From NCBI RefSeq assembly GCF_050436995.1, contig NC_134755.1, forward strand, positions 7,193,001 through 7,257,000: a DNA stretch of 64,000 bases, in the 5' to 3' direction. This document shows positions 24,410 to 37,400 of this stretch, in pieces. Numbering within the stretch: position 1 is the first letter of the stretch; each line of letters opens with the position of its first letter. Source of the DNA: Anticarsia gemmatalis (lineage: Eukaryota; Arthropoda; Insecta; Lepidoptera; Erebidae). Under the pieces are notes generated by a model that was not told the DNA's origin, did no database searches, and saw only the letters and a list, made by a program, of their open reading frames with translations. A program made the position numbers and the translations under genes.

Positions 24410-27400
24410 ATAAGTGTTCTATATATCTATGTCAACTATAATCTTAATGATTTGTTTTTTTCATGACAATGAAAAAAAGTATTATTAAGCGCATAGTTCG
24501 AAACGGTATACGTAACAAAACGTAATTACTTTAATTAAGATGTAAATTTTTGTTTTTCGGATTCGCAGCATGGAACTTAATTAATAAATAACTCATAAGC
24601 TGCTTTAATTGGTTGATATATAAATTAGCAATAATCAAGTAAACTGTTGGCTCAAATAGTTCATAGATTGAGAAAAAAATTAAACGTAGTAACAAAATGG
24701 TTCCTATTTCATCTAGTTTTTTTAACTACAGTTTAATTATCGAGGCGAGTTGTAGACGAGATATAAAGAATGTTAATAACGCAATTTCAACGCGTTAGAA
24801 CAATTAAAGTTAAGGCAAGCAATTATAACAATTTAAAAGAATGATATATTTTTTATTAAACGCTAGCAGAGCATACGTATTTGCAATGACTTGTGCAATA
24901 TAATTTATTAACAGTACTTTGCTTTTATAATATTTTCGACTTCAAAAGTCCAAACTTAGAGTCGAAAATTGAAGAGCTTTTGCAATCATAACGATCTCTA
25001 GTAAGTATTACACTAATTCGACACGTAGTAATTAGGATACCGAAAAGTATGTGTTGGCCGTTGGCAGAAAATTATTAAAACCGTTTGTATTAATACATCG
25101 CCACTAACAGTTAGACCACAATAGATTAGATAAAATACGCGTGTTTCCTAGCTTTTACGATGTACCGCAATATACAGTCACAAATTAAGCACTATTTAGT
25201 AGCTGCTAACATGCTAACTAACGCTACTTAGGTTCATGCTCATTGAGACATTCTCACATTTAGTTTGCACTGCGATTGTCTCGTGTTATAGTACCTATTC
25301 TAAGTTTTCTTTTGTTTGCAGTGAAGCGGCTAATAACGCATAATCACTTTTTATACCAGTATAATAAAACGCTTTATTTCAAAGCTTCTCATAACATATT
25401 CTATTTATCTTACCTGGAAATTACAGAGTTTAATACCTCAATGGGCGCATTTATTTTATTAATATCAAGTTTTAATATAATTACTGGTAATCCACAGCTT
25501 GGGGCGTTTTCGAGAAGGTTCATTAGGTTTCGTAATATTTTAATACTGTCTAAGACAATAATCACAATGTCGAATGACTTACGAGTTACCTCGGTAATGA
25601 TAAGCTACAACACTTGTGTTCAAACTAAAATAATAATTATTGAACAAATAGATAAACGTCTTGCTTAGTTGTTGTGTACCGATATTCCCATTAAATAAAT
25701 CGAATAGTGCAAGATAAACTCGACTAATTACAACGTTTACGTATGGTCATTGATAACGTTAACAGATACTAATAACAAGAGATGTAAATTAAGATCTTTA
25801 GAATATCTTCTTGAACGTTTCAAAAGAGTTTTGTGCCAAAATTGCTTTATTCTGTTCGATAACTTAAAATAGATTGTGACACGTGACATTAAATAATATC
25901 ACTAGTAAAAACCAGCCGCTCGAGCTTTCATTCCGGAACTCTAATTACCCTAAATAATATATTATGATACCCATTCTGTTATTTTATTGTAAGTTCAACA
26001 TAAACATTCTTACTGGGGCGTGAAATCGATACACGGACATTCATTATCAAGTTAATGTGATGATATTGATTGACCCATTTTGATTGAGTATGTAAATTAT
26101 AAAGCCTCAATACGTCAGCTTGGACCCTACACCGTTATGTGCGAAACTGCTTTTAACGAACCACGTTAATTATAATACATAACAAGCAATTTTTCATATT
26201 CATTAATAAAATCCATAAATATTTATATCGGATCGGCTAATAAAAAATGAAGAAAACTTGACAAAATCCTGGTAATTTATAGGCCGCTTTCATTTTAAAA
26301 GGACATAAAATCGTGACATACCATTAACCGTAAATTTAAACGGACGAACGTTTAAGTTATTGCAATTAATAAATAACTTAACGAGTTAATTAATCGTTTG
26401 CTAAATTATGGAAAGAATATTAAAAGTAATGAGGCCTGTGTCAATCTGTAAGTGTTGACATAAATCAATTCACGGATGATTAAATATGTACCTAACAGTA
26501 CCGTTGACTACAACGGGGTACAGTTAATCAATTAACGAAATATGTGGTATACCGCGTGCGTTCGTTGCCTACAGTAAGGAGTACACACCTATTTGTCACA
26601 AATGCCGTTCGCTATAAACGCAAACCAGTTGATTAGTTAATTTATCTTCTCTTCCGTGTTGAGAATTGCGATGTTCGCCTGTCTGCTTACTGGATTTCCC
26701 CTCTGTTTGTTCGCGCGTTGATATTTCAAGAAGATAGCAACTGAAATGCTTATTTGATATAGAGTACGGTAACACGTCAGCCTCGCGACATGGATTCTCA
26801 CTTTATCTATTTAGTACCCACTAGCAACAGAATGTATTATTTCGACGTAAATTATTTGGATTAAATCATCTCCATACATCATCAAAAAACCCTTCAGACG
26901 ATCATGTAAGTTAAGTAGTGATAATCAAAATCTATCGCTACATCAGTTCTATGTACCTAGTCTCAGTCCCAGCACATTCACGTCCAAGAAAAACCTAGTT
27001 ATACGCTAATGACTAATGAGTTGCCACAAGGAAGTGTTGGTAACTAATGTCAGTGTGGAGTACATAAGAACGCACGCAGTTGTCATTGGTCGTTAACATT
27101 TCGCGCGACTAATTGCAAAGGTATGTAACCAAGTTTTGAGACTACAGAACACAATAAACCGGGATTTTTACTACCTTCTGTCTTTATTTCAAAATGTTAG
27201 AAGCAACACATAACTTTATTGCCGTATCTGTATTTTAACGTAATGGAATACTAAAAGCGAAGGATATTGGTATCAGATGTATAAATGTAAAACAGTTGAC
27301 AATAAGCATTAAAAGTTATGACGCTTCGCAGACAGCTTTCTCTATACAAAATTACTATGCGAGAGAATGCGTTTAAAATTACAAGGAGAGTGCAAATATT

Positions 27401-29390
27401 TCTAACGTACGACATTGAATTAATAGATATTTCAGAAAGCGATATGAAACAGGTGGGTTATATTAATTACAGAGGTAACACTGCACAACAGAGGCCGGTA
27501 GCAGTGGTGGCGGGCGCAGCGTAGTGCGCACTCGTAATGGAGGCGCGGCGGCGCAGGCGCACCGATGTGCGCTCACGACGCGACATCCTTGCCGATTTAT
27601 GTGTGGGAGCGCTGGGTCGTGACCCTACCACATGAAAATGTTAATTCATCTTATATTACCGGCATTAGCGGCGAACTACATACATTCAAATGGACCACCT
27701 TAATTTTATTGTCACACGATTAGAAAGTCAGAAAAGCCTAGATGCGCCTGCAAAATCATACGTTAGATGCCGTTGTGCAGCAGTCCCGTGTCTAGTTACT
27801 CATTATTTGCATGACGTTGATTCAATAAAGAAGAATTGGGACGCAAATTGTGTCTAATCACTTTGTCTTGCATTTCATAAGGCACCCAGATTTTTTTTGA
27901 TTGAAAACGGTAAACTCAATTACGGATATAGTGAATGTCGTAACTCGATAAATCAGAAATCTACAACCGAAACGCTCGAACTTGTTTTCGCACGCTCATG
28001 TAAAAATTGCTCACAAACTATAAAAGTATACAGTAAAAACCAAAATTGGGCGGTCAAGAAACGATGTGACCGTGTTACAGATGGTTGTAATGCCTCTATG
28101 GCGTGACTGCACCATCTCTAATGTTGTTATAATGGCGATATCGGGAGGTATCGTGAGAGTGCTAAGTAATTGATAGAGCAACTTGCAATTGTCTTTGCTA
28201 TTAGCCGTGTTAATATACTTAACTTTCAAATTAAAGTTCAAGTGCCGGCTATCTTTATTATACATTATGATATGTGAGCTTTTTTGACAGTTGTGTTATT
28301 ACTAACTGTATATAAACGTTGTAATAAATTTGATGAGCCGAAGTGTAGATCACATCATAATATTATACATTTTATTTGGAATTAGTGTTAATCTTCTTGC
28401 TCGCATGTTCCTCTTTATGGAGCTCTTAACATTATAAATGCATTTAACCGTGAGGCTCGTGTTCGGCAGCGGGTCTCTTTAAGATAGTTTAATGATGATT
28501 TGACTTAATATAATGATTGATTGAAGGAGAACCATCGCGAGAGTAACGGAACAAAACATACACTCTATACAATCAATATTATATCTATTTATCTTAAGTA
28601 TCTTTAATAATGTTAGTAAGCTACTCAAATACCAATTTCGTTCCAGCACAGTATATATTAAATTTCGCGATAACTAATTGATTCGCATCCGACGGATATT
28701 AAATTGCTAGAGCTACGAACTTCGAGTGAATGACTTATGGGTATTTATAAAGAATTTTAAAAGGTGTTAAGAACTGACCGGAAGATATTAATCTACTTTT
28801 TTAGTCATTATTTTATGGTACCAATTAAACACCTTTATTATCTGAAGTGTTGTGAAAACAACACTGTTTAATATAATTAGTGTGTAGGTAATAATTTATG
28901 CGTGACAAGTTTTGTCGTAAAACAAATTGTTTCTTCTCATAATTAGTTTGAAACTATAAACTGTAAATTTAATTAGTGCGTGTTAATGACATGAAGAGGA
29001 AAGTGTGTTTAAAGCAAAACAGTTATTAAGTGCAATTAAATTGCATTAAGAATATAATTTATTGTAGTTTAGTCCGTAACGTTTTTTAGGTATCAATTTT
29101 ATTATTTGGTATTAAAAAGTTTATTAAAAGGCATTATGACGATGGAGTGAATACCAAGAGAGAAGGAGCATGATTTATTGACAGATTTAGTACCAAGTTG
29201 ACTGTTTTGTATCCGTACAAGTTTATTTTTTGTGTTATAATTCCCCACTAGATGTAGAATTTGATATGATGTATTGGATAAAACGTCACACTTTTATGGG
29301 TGTCTTATGAACTCAGTAAGAACAACTTGGATTAAACATAACTGCAGCATATTTGTTTTTATACACGAGCATTATCAATTTGCTGACTAA
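24410..29390. other. AT-rich non-coding DNA with one CpG island
   Basis: No gene supported. A dense CpG/GC patch at about 27480-27620 gives a minus-strand open frame of about 50 codons containing an ATG, with an arginine-rich, low-information product; it could be a promoter-proximal or first exon but nothing decides that. The frame at 25276-25668 (plus) starts at a non-ATG codon and has no domain. No recognisable repeats. Confidence 0.5.
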
Positions 29391-29508
29391 CCCCCGGTTT
29401 CTGAGTACATTTAGCAGTAGTTTATCTATTCAATATCGTTTTTTTAGAATGAGTTTTAACGCTATACAATAGATAAACTACCGTTAAATGTACCTCAGAA
29501 ACCGGGGG
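29391..29508. mobile_element. Foldback MITE, 118 bp
   Basis: The ends are inverted: 'cccccggtttctgagtac' at 29391 and its reverse complement, with one inserted base, at 29508. The arms continue through 'atttagcagtagtttatct' for about 42 bases each around a 30-35 base AT-rich loop. Flanks 'cta' and 'tac' are compatible with a TA target duplication. No coding capacity. The superfamily is not assigned; a TA target would suit Tc1/mariner-derived MITEs. Confidence 0.8.
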
Positions 29509-32500
29509 TACGTTTTACAGACAGCGGCGATTACAATGATTAGATTTTCTTTATTCTCTAACTCTGGTTCAATCTGTTAAAGTTACGTGGATTTCTCGTT
29601 GCGTGTTTATATTTATTATGTGAACCGGATCTAGCTTAAGTAGTATAATAGTCTTAGAATAATTAGTTATTGTAGGCCAACAAGTCCCCCAAAATTGGCA
29701 ACACTGGTGTCACAAAAGCTCTCTCTTTGTATGTCTTGGTCAGGAATATGAAAAGCTCGTGAGTAATGTTCTATCTCATACCAAATAGCCGTTAAGACGA
29801 TTTGTGGTAGGCATTGTAACAAAAGTCTAACAGTTCAATAATAGTAAAGGCAGAGCTTTCTACTATTTTTTTACTAATGCGTGCGTTCCGAATATATGAG
29901 TGCAATAGTAAAAGTATATTTTATGCATTATTGAAATTACAATATTTATGTGCTGATCGACGTAAAGAGTAAAAAAGGAAAACAGTTTGCTTTAGGTTTC
30001 GTGCATACGAAATTAGAACCAGTTGAAATTATAGGTACTACCTATTCGTACTTGAAAGTATAATGACCGGGATACCAAATTGTTCTGTAATTTGTTTTCC
30101 CCTCGAGTGAAAGTGCAAAAAATTGTTATTTTTTATATGAGCCTAAACGCAAAGAACAAAATTGCAGTCATTATTTTCTTCAATACAACAGGACTATTAA
30201 ACATATCAAGCTTGGGAGAATACAATCCATATCAGTTGGAGTGCTATCAAAGTGAGAAGTGTACACGTATTGTTATCCTAGAGTAAATATCGTTAAGTCA
30301 GGAATGGCTCTCGAACGTGAGCTCGGACGCGTGAACGTTGCGTTTAGAGGTGGGCGCTAAGTATTTCACTATTGGTTTGGGTTACAGTGTAGGCAAAGTG
30401 TAACGAACAAAGGATCATTCGCGTTCTGTGCGCCGTGTGAGACAATGCGCAGTCCAGGCGCCCACCTAGCGTAACGCGAGGTGAATGAATCCTAAATCAG
30501 TTCACAATGACGCGTATGCCCAGCACCGTACTAAGCTTTAATAACTTTAGTACGCTTCAGCGAGCCTGCCTTACTGTATATGACGTCTAGATCATTAAAA
30601 GTGCGACAAGGAAAAATATAGACGAAATAAACAGAAATACTCAATGTTGGTTGAAAGGAACAGCCGAAGCGAATTTTGATACCACAACTATCATCACATG
30701 CATGCCGTATCTAATGTGCCATACGCTGCTGGCATCTTACAAGTTCTTTATATGAACGGTCTTTGACTTCTTGTACCGCGAATAACAGAACACTGATTGA
30801 CTATTTCCTGGTGTTTTCAAAGTATAATTACCAACCCACTAAAATACTGAATGATGCGTACCAATTTGTAATATTACATTTTTATTACGGTTCTTAATTA
30901 TTCTGGTATGACTTGGTGAGAATGTTAGTTATGATAAAATCAAAAAGTAGTAGGTTAGTATGACAACATTTATATTCGACATCACAATGTCGCCATGTAT
31001 GGTTAGTATGCAGAGTTCAAAAGAAGTTGTTGATGAACGGCGCTGCGACATGTGGGATAGTTGATCTGGGAAAAGATCTCAAGCATTAAAGCGTTATCTC
31101 GCAACCCGTTACTGGATCAAAATGCAAATTAACTGACAACCACCTGACTTTCATACTGTTTTGGTGTCCAAGTTGTAATTACGAGCCTATTCTTTTTTTC
31201 TCTGCATAAATTGAATATTAAAATTGGTTTTCTATGTTGCAGTTAACTTTTATATTGTCAATTATGCCTGAGTCATAAAAACTGTAGGCCAATATTTTTC
31301 TACATTATCAAATTAAAATCTGTAAGATGTACTTTTTGCAAAACTTTATTGAAAATCTTTTTTAAGTATCTACCACACCATCCCGAGGATATCTTCGTAG
31401 CAATAATGGCGCCGCTATAATTAAATAATAACTTGCGAGTAGCCTGTGTTTCTCGTGGTTGCACCCGATGTTTGGGATTCACAGTAAAGCGCAGAAGGCG
31501 CATAAGCTGTATGCTATCGGTAAGAGGCCATCTGCGTCCGTATATCAAATTAACGGTGCGGAACTGGGAACCGTGGCTGGGCCGGTGAGAGACATACCAA
31601 AAATCGCACCTGTACGCGTGTACCATTCACACATAGTCATCTTTCAATTGCGGATGTGTATCCACACACAAATCTTGTATGTGTACAAACGAAAAATCTA
31701 CCGACCGTGACTAAGTGTCTTTGTTTTGGTCAAATTCAAACATTCAAACTTCGCATAAACTCCGGTCCGTCTTCAATATAACAATCCTGATGTTTTTATG
31801 TTCCTGAGAAAATATTCATTGCCAGAGTATGTTTTGTAGCCACGAGCTTACGATGGAACCGTTTACATTGAACAAGTAAATGCAACCCGCCTTTCATGAT
31901 AAGTCTCTAATATATTGATAATAAATATTGTGATGCTATTCATATTAATACGTTGGCGTTGGTATCGTATGACAGTTAGTTTAAATAAAAATATTGCGTA
32001 CAGAATATTTTACTTAGCTATCCTCGAGAATTATTTGCGTATACTTGTTAGAAATTAATATATTTGGTATTTTATTGCAGTTAATCTGAATATATTTAAT
32101 AGGTTTTATATCGATAATATAAAATAGACCAACGCTGCGTGCATCGAGAACGGTGGGTTTGTATGGTAGTAGTAAACATTATGAAATTATCTATTTCTCT
32201 TGAATTGGATCTCTTGTTATCTGAAAAGAAAATATGCTTCATACTGGCAACGTAAGAAAATGTCGGTTACTACAATATCTACTATTTTACTGTATCTTTA
32301 TAAACTCGTTATCACACAATTGTGTATTCTTATCAATCACGAGGGAATGCGCACATTTTCTTTAAATAAATAAATAAACAGACGTCGCCGCAGGTACGAC
32401 ATGTGTAGAGTTAAGCTGCGACACCCATTCTACGTTTACTTGTGTAGGTAAACATAAATCTGCAAACTTGGTTCGCCCCGCGACGATACAATCGTGGGAA

Positions 32501-33188
32501 GAAAGACGTTAAAGTGCTACATAATTGTTTGAAGACATGAATAGTCAGTGAATGAACGCGTCAACACACTGTACATACTATACATATGTACTACCATGTT
32601 GTTCAAATTCCCCAGCAACAGGAACGCTCCATGTATAAAAAAATCATCACTTAATGCAACAGGCAAGATGGCGCCAAGTCCAAATCAAAGGAATGCGACC
32701 TCTACGGTACATTATATATGAAAGTCAAGTACCCCTGTGATTATTGACTACATGAAAAAAACAATCATATTTATTGTCAAAAAAATAAGACATTATAATA
32801 TAGTTTTTATGCACTAGCAAAAAATAAAGAATACCTATTTAGAATGTTAAAGTAAAAACATCATTTGTCAAGAGACAAGGAGCGTGAAACTGGACACAAT
32901 GATGTTTGACCAATCGGTCACGCGCCGGAACTAAACAAAAAATTGTAAATACACTCAGACACCCATTTTTGTTTTAGATTATTTTTGATACGAAATTATG
33001 TATTGAAATATAGCGGGTAACTGTAAATTGCCGTGAAAATATGTTTATTTTTACCGAAATCTCCCTATTGTAGACGAGTACGTTAACAATAGGGTGATTT
33101 CTTATTCAGGAATTGAAGCTCATAACAATATGAATTCAATGTAATTTAGGCTAGTTGCTTGTTTGGTTATATGCAATAGAATTTGGTT
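29509..33188. other. AT-rich non-coding DNA
   Basis: No gene supported. A GC-richer segment at 31430-31620 is open on both strands (31300-31626 minus, 31459-31710 plus) without a recognisable domain. A short inverted pair, 'aggtgggcgc' near 30346 and 'gcgcccacct' near 30457, flanks a CpG-rich patch. A 46-bp hairpin at 33056-33101 is listed separately. Confidence 0.5.
33056..33101. repeat. 46-bp hairpin
   Basis: Arms gaaatctccctattgt and acaatagggtgatttc are reverse complements with one mismatch, around a 14-base loop. It lies about 90 bases beyond the poly(A) end of the ORF1 retroposon. Function unknown; it could be a MITE remnant. Confidence 0.7.
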
Positions 33189-33189
33189 A

Positions 33190-34469
33190 TTTTTTATTTT
33201 TTTTTTATTTATTCCTTTATTTCAGGCAACTGAGGCCCATAGTAATACAATAAACAAAATACAACTTATAAATAGACTAATACATACAAAATATAACTTA
33301 TTCTAAGTGACACGTTATCCAGGTGTCGCCTGACGCGTGGTGTCGGGTAGCCGTCCTCTGTACCGCCGGAACACAACACCTCTCGGCCAAAATTCCTCCT
33401 TCATGAAGGTCGACAGATGCTCAGTCGGCACTCTCACCACAAATGAGTTGAAATTCACATTGTGACAAGACTGCAACTGCTCGACCCTCAGTTTGAAATT
33501 GGTTTTCACTTGGACGTACTCTACAATGTTTTCGGCCTTTGTAGAGTAGTGCAGGCGGGACACGTACAACAGCGTCGCAGGCACGGCTGGACGCAGCAGA
33601 TGGTTCGGTCCGGTCGGTGCAGTACCGCACTGATTGCGACGAGATGACTTCCTCTTTTTCTTCTCCACCTTGATGAAGCCATCCTTTTCGCACGTAGCCT
33701 CGTTCTTCTTACCCTGATGCGGATGGACGTCTGATCTCATAGTGATCTTCTTATCCCCTTTCTGTCGCCACTGTGGTGGTTGTCCAGCCGGTTGGTTGGC
33801 GGCAACTGCCGCGTAGGCACGTGTCGGTGTTGACGTAGCGGCACGTGTCACTACCTCGACCGATGTTGTTGGGGGGACGGGGCGGGCGGCGGGGCGCGGT
33901 GCGACGCAAGCAGTTTCGGCAGCTAGCGACGACTTAGGACTCGCCGCTTCCAAATTGCCGACGGATGCGTTTTGCGCCCCGCGACGTGTGTTGACGTTGG
34001 AGGTGTCGGGTGACTTACATGACGAAACAGCGCCACGTAACTGCGCCAACTCCTCACGCAATTCACCGATGGTGTTATTAGACACCTCCAGCATCGACTG
34101 CATCTCAGCCAGACTCGACTTTAAGAACGTGATGTCCTTTAACAGCCTGGTAACGTCGACGTGGTCGAATGTGACAGGTGGGAGTTTATGCAGCTCCTTC
34201 GCCACAAAGGTCGGCACGTCATCCGGATCCATTACCTTCAGCAAAGCGATGATATCTTGCACGCTCTTCTCTGTCCCATCTCTTCTGCGAGACGGCATCT
34301 GGTCCAGCTTGCCAAGGGACTGGTATAACAATCTCTTGCCGCTGCTGATGTCCTCTTCTTTGAAATTGGACTTGCAGATCTGCATCACGCTGACCTCGTC
34401 CATAGTGTCAATGGCATTTTGAATAAATGCCAACAACTCGTTAGCTATAAGTTGGGTACTCATAGCCAT
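33190..34469 (-). mobile_element. ORF1-only retroposon (CR1/Jockey-type non-LTR)
   Basis: On the minus strand an intact ORF1 is followed by a 3' untranslated region of about 100 bases, an AATAAA (33216-33221) and an A-rich tail (T-rich at 33190-33213 on the plus strand), then ordinary flank. No endonuclease or reverse transcriptase follows, so the unit ends after ORF1. The 5' limit is uncertain and may extend beyond 34500; I found no target-site duplication. It must have been mobilised in trans. It could equally be a retroposed copy of a domesticated ORF1 gene. Confidence 0.75.
33315..34463 (-). CDS. Intact LINE ORF1 (Gag-like) protein, 382 aa
   Basis: Nucleic-acid-binding ORF1 protein of a non-LTR retrotransposon, expected to coat element RNA. 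The start chosen is the ATG at 34463 (MSTQLIANEL); an in-frame ATG two codons earlier (34469) is equally possible, and the frame continues upstream only from a non-ATG codon. Residues 1-100 are helical and acidic/basic mixed. About 103-146 form a probable coiled coil (leucines in heptads, LREELAQLRGAV). About 150-235 are Ala/Pro/Thr-rich linker, and 266-277 are strongly basic (VEKKKRKSSRRN). 297-371 form an RRM-like C-terminal domain with LLYVSRLHYST and FWPRGVVFRRYRG, the pattern of CR1/Jockey-group ORF1 proteins (from memory). There is no CCHC knuckle, frameshift or internal stop. The open frame is unusually GC-rich for this window, suggesting recent insertion. Confidence 0.8.
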   Translation of the reverse strand: MSTQLIANELLAFIQNAIDTMDEVSVMQICKSNFKEEDISSGKRLLYQSLGKLDQMPSRRRDGTEKSVQDIIALLKVMDPDDVPTFVAKELHKLPPVTFDHVDVTRLLKDITFLKSSLAEMQSMLEVSNNTIGELREELAQLRGAVSSCKSPDTSNVNTRRGAQNASVGNLEAASPKSSLAAETACVAPRPAARPVPPTTSVEVVTRAATSTPTRAYAAVAANQPAGQPPQWRQKGDKKITMRSDVHPHQGKKNEATCEKDGFIKVEKKKRKSSRRNQCGTAPTGPNHLLRPAVPATLLYVSRLHYSTKAENIVEYVQVKTNFKLRVEQLQSCHNVNFNSFVVRVPTEHLSTFMKEEFWPRGVVFRRYRGRLPDTTRQATPG

Positions 34470-34499
34470 GATCACGTGCAACGGCTACAGCCGCGCAAC

Positions 34500-37400
34500 A
34501 CCGAAAGTAAATAATATTCAGAGCCTACTAATGCACGTCCGTATTTGAGCGCGCATCGAACAACGTTATTGACTCTGCAGTACTCGTTAAGCAAATAATA
34601 GTGCTTATCATGATTGATTTCGTCATTAATATATTCGTTATACCGATAATCAATAATATTTTCATCTGAGACTAGTCGCCTATTATTAAATTTGGGTGTC
34701 AAGGAACTACACAGGATGATGATAGTAATTTATCATAGTTTTTATGCGCATGCAATAAAAATATTGCTCGTTAATGTATGTATTAATAATATATAATTGT
34801 AACTGTATTACGGATCGTAGCGTAGTCTTAGAGGTAAATTGATATCCGATCATTATTCTTAGTAATTCAAGGGTTTGCTTCCAATTAAAAGTTGCCGATT
34901 TTCAGAATTCGCATTCATTCTCTTAAGATTGGCAGCGCAATTAAAATACCGGCAACCTAGAGTAGGGCAGTTGTCAATTATTTTTCACAAGTGACATTTC
35001 TCGAAGGCGGCTATCATAAATTGTTGGTTGATCGCGATCTGGTAGCGGCGGGCTAATTAACGTAATCACCAAGATATGTCTCAATGGTCAATACAATAGT
35101 CGCTGGCAATGGCTTGGACGTCGTAGCGCTCATTAATCTCCGCGTGTGAAGTGATCGATCCATATAATTATAATGCTAAATGTACGTATTATTCGGAAAA
35201 AGAAGTATTAATTTCACATTGAATACGAAAAAAAGTGTTAATAGAGGGCTTTTAGCAAGGTTCGAAATTTATGAGCATATTACTTTCTTTGTCTTTTTGT
35301 TATGACAATTATCATGTAAGTATGTCGAAGTTTATGTTGATTTATATCTGCATTATATTTATGGCTTTAAAATTACCTTAATCACTTTAATGAAACTACA
35401 GAAATGTTTATTAACTTTTGGAATTCAATTTTCCTAACGTTATTGATAAATAATGATTAAGTGTACAATCACAGTTAGCTAAAAACCAACGCTACCGTGT
35501 CTTGTTGATTTATTTACCATTGCCGTCACTCATATTTTACAACGCACAGTGAACGTACCCATTAAAATGTCACCAGCGAACACTAAATATTATTTATAAA
35601 TGTTTTGATTAAGTCAGAGGGCTCACATAAATGCAGTTGGTCGGCACTAAAGCAGTCCGCTTGGGTGGTCGGCTCAATCGCTAAGTCTACACGCACACGC
35701 CTAATTACATTCCACACTAAAGGCTGTGCCAGCGCTCTAAATTTCTAATCAACGTCAAGATTTGGTCTCTTTGATGTCGTGATTAAATTGTAACAACTTT
35801 ATCAATTTAATGCTAAGACAGTTTTATTTTCATGTCAATCAAGTAGCAAAAAACTTGTTTATGCATATTTATAAGTAAATAAAATTGCGTGTACGTGTGA
35901 GGTAAACAGATTCGACAAAGCAATGTTAATGGTAACGTGTCGCTATCTTACAAACTACGAGCCTGGGATACAGATTAGGATCGTGGACAAGTGTTACCGG
36001 AAGGACTCGGTCGTAGCTAGACAATACGCGGGTATTCGTACAGCGTGCACATCCTCAGTGCAGAGAACAGACTGCAGATGAGATAGTGTTTGTAATTAGA
36101 GAACAGTCGGGTGCGGCACGCGGTGGCGGCAGGGTTAACGCGACGCTATCGCGGCATCCGGCGCCCGCGCCACTCTCTATCATGTGAGAGATCAAGCTGC
36201 GGGCACCGATGCCAGCCCACCAACCGCTGCACACAGATTCAACTAACGCACTATTAACAACGAACCCAGGAATCTTCAGACTCGTTTTACAATGATTTGC
36301 TGATTTCTCACTATTGTTTGTGTTTACTTACCAATAATAAAACGATAGAAAAGGATTGCAGAATATTATTAGTGGCCATTGTTTACGTAAGCAATTAATG
36401 TTCAATAAAAACTAGGCGGTTATTAGAAGATTTTTTATTAGGTATTGTAAACACATGTAGATATGATGAGAGTGGCAGTATCCATCAAAATACAGGGTAC
36501 GATATATTGTATGAAAAATAATTTTAATTTACGACGTCTCATCGTCTTCGTAGAAGTCATCTATTTAACTGAAAAGATCCTGCAGTGCATATTCGAAACG
36601 CAAGGGTGGTTCGGTTACGGTGTGGTGTTTGTTGATGCGGACGAGTGGTATGAGCGCGGTCTGCAGTAACTGTTGATAATTAAGAGTGGTCGTGTAATGG
36701 CCGTTGACGGTAACGGCGCGTATGCCGCTGCGCGCCGCTTCCGCGCTACGCCCACCGTCAAGTGACGCGCGTCATCGACTGTCAACCATACACATTTGAT
36801 TGTGATGGAATTATACACTGCACTTTACACCTGAATAAAAATGATACACTAAAAGCCTTCAATAAAAACATTATCTAGCTCTTGTATGTATGTCAAACGC
36901 GTTACACATTCTACGGATTCTCACTCATGTTGGACTAATAAAATGCTGTCTAAGCAAATATTGCACATATAATATAATTTAATACTTATTTTATTTATCT
37001 GCATACTTTTTCTGTTATGTGCGAGTATTGTAAAGGCAAGTCATAAACTGTAATCTAGGGAGTTAATAACTTTCTATTGCAAGAGAACATTGCGTTGGGG
37101 CTAAGGTCATCTCAATTAACAGGTATGTTCTTGTACTTTATGAATTGAATTACGGTTTAATCTATAAAATTAATCTTAGTGTTTAGTGTTAGTTCAAGGG
37201 AAATTTATTCGCACTTCGATTAAAGTTGAATTATTCTATGTGAACAACCTATTCAATTTGCATGTAAAAGCTAGTCTTCGTTGAATTTTATAATTACTAA
37301 TTTAGTTTGAGACATATTGCTGTCTAGTAGTAAATTATTATGCTCGGAATGCAGGCAACGATATTATTTTATTACAAACATTAAAATTGTCAACTCTATA

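Noticed and set aside
31300..31710. Opposed open frames in a GC-richer segment
   Set aside because: Both strands are open, neither product is recognised and there is no splice evidence; treated as compositional.
34472..34702. 76-codon frame upstream of the ORF1 protein
   Set aside because: It has no recognisable feature and is probably 5' leader or flank; it is out of frame with ORF1.
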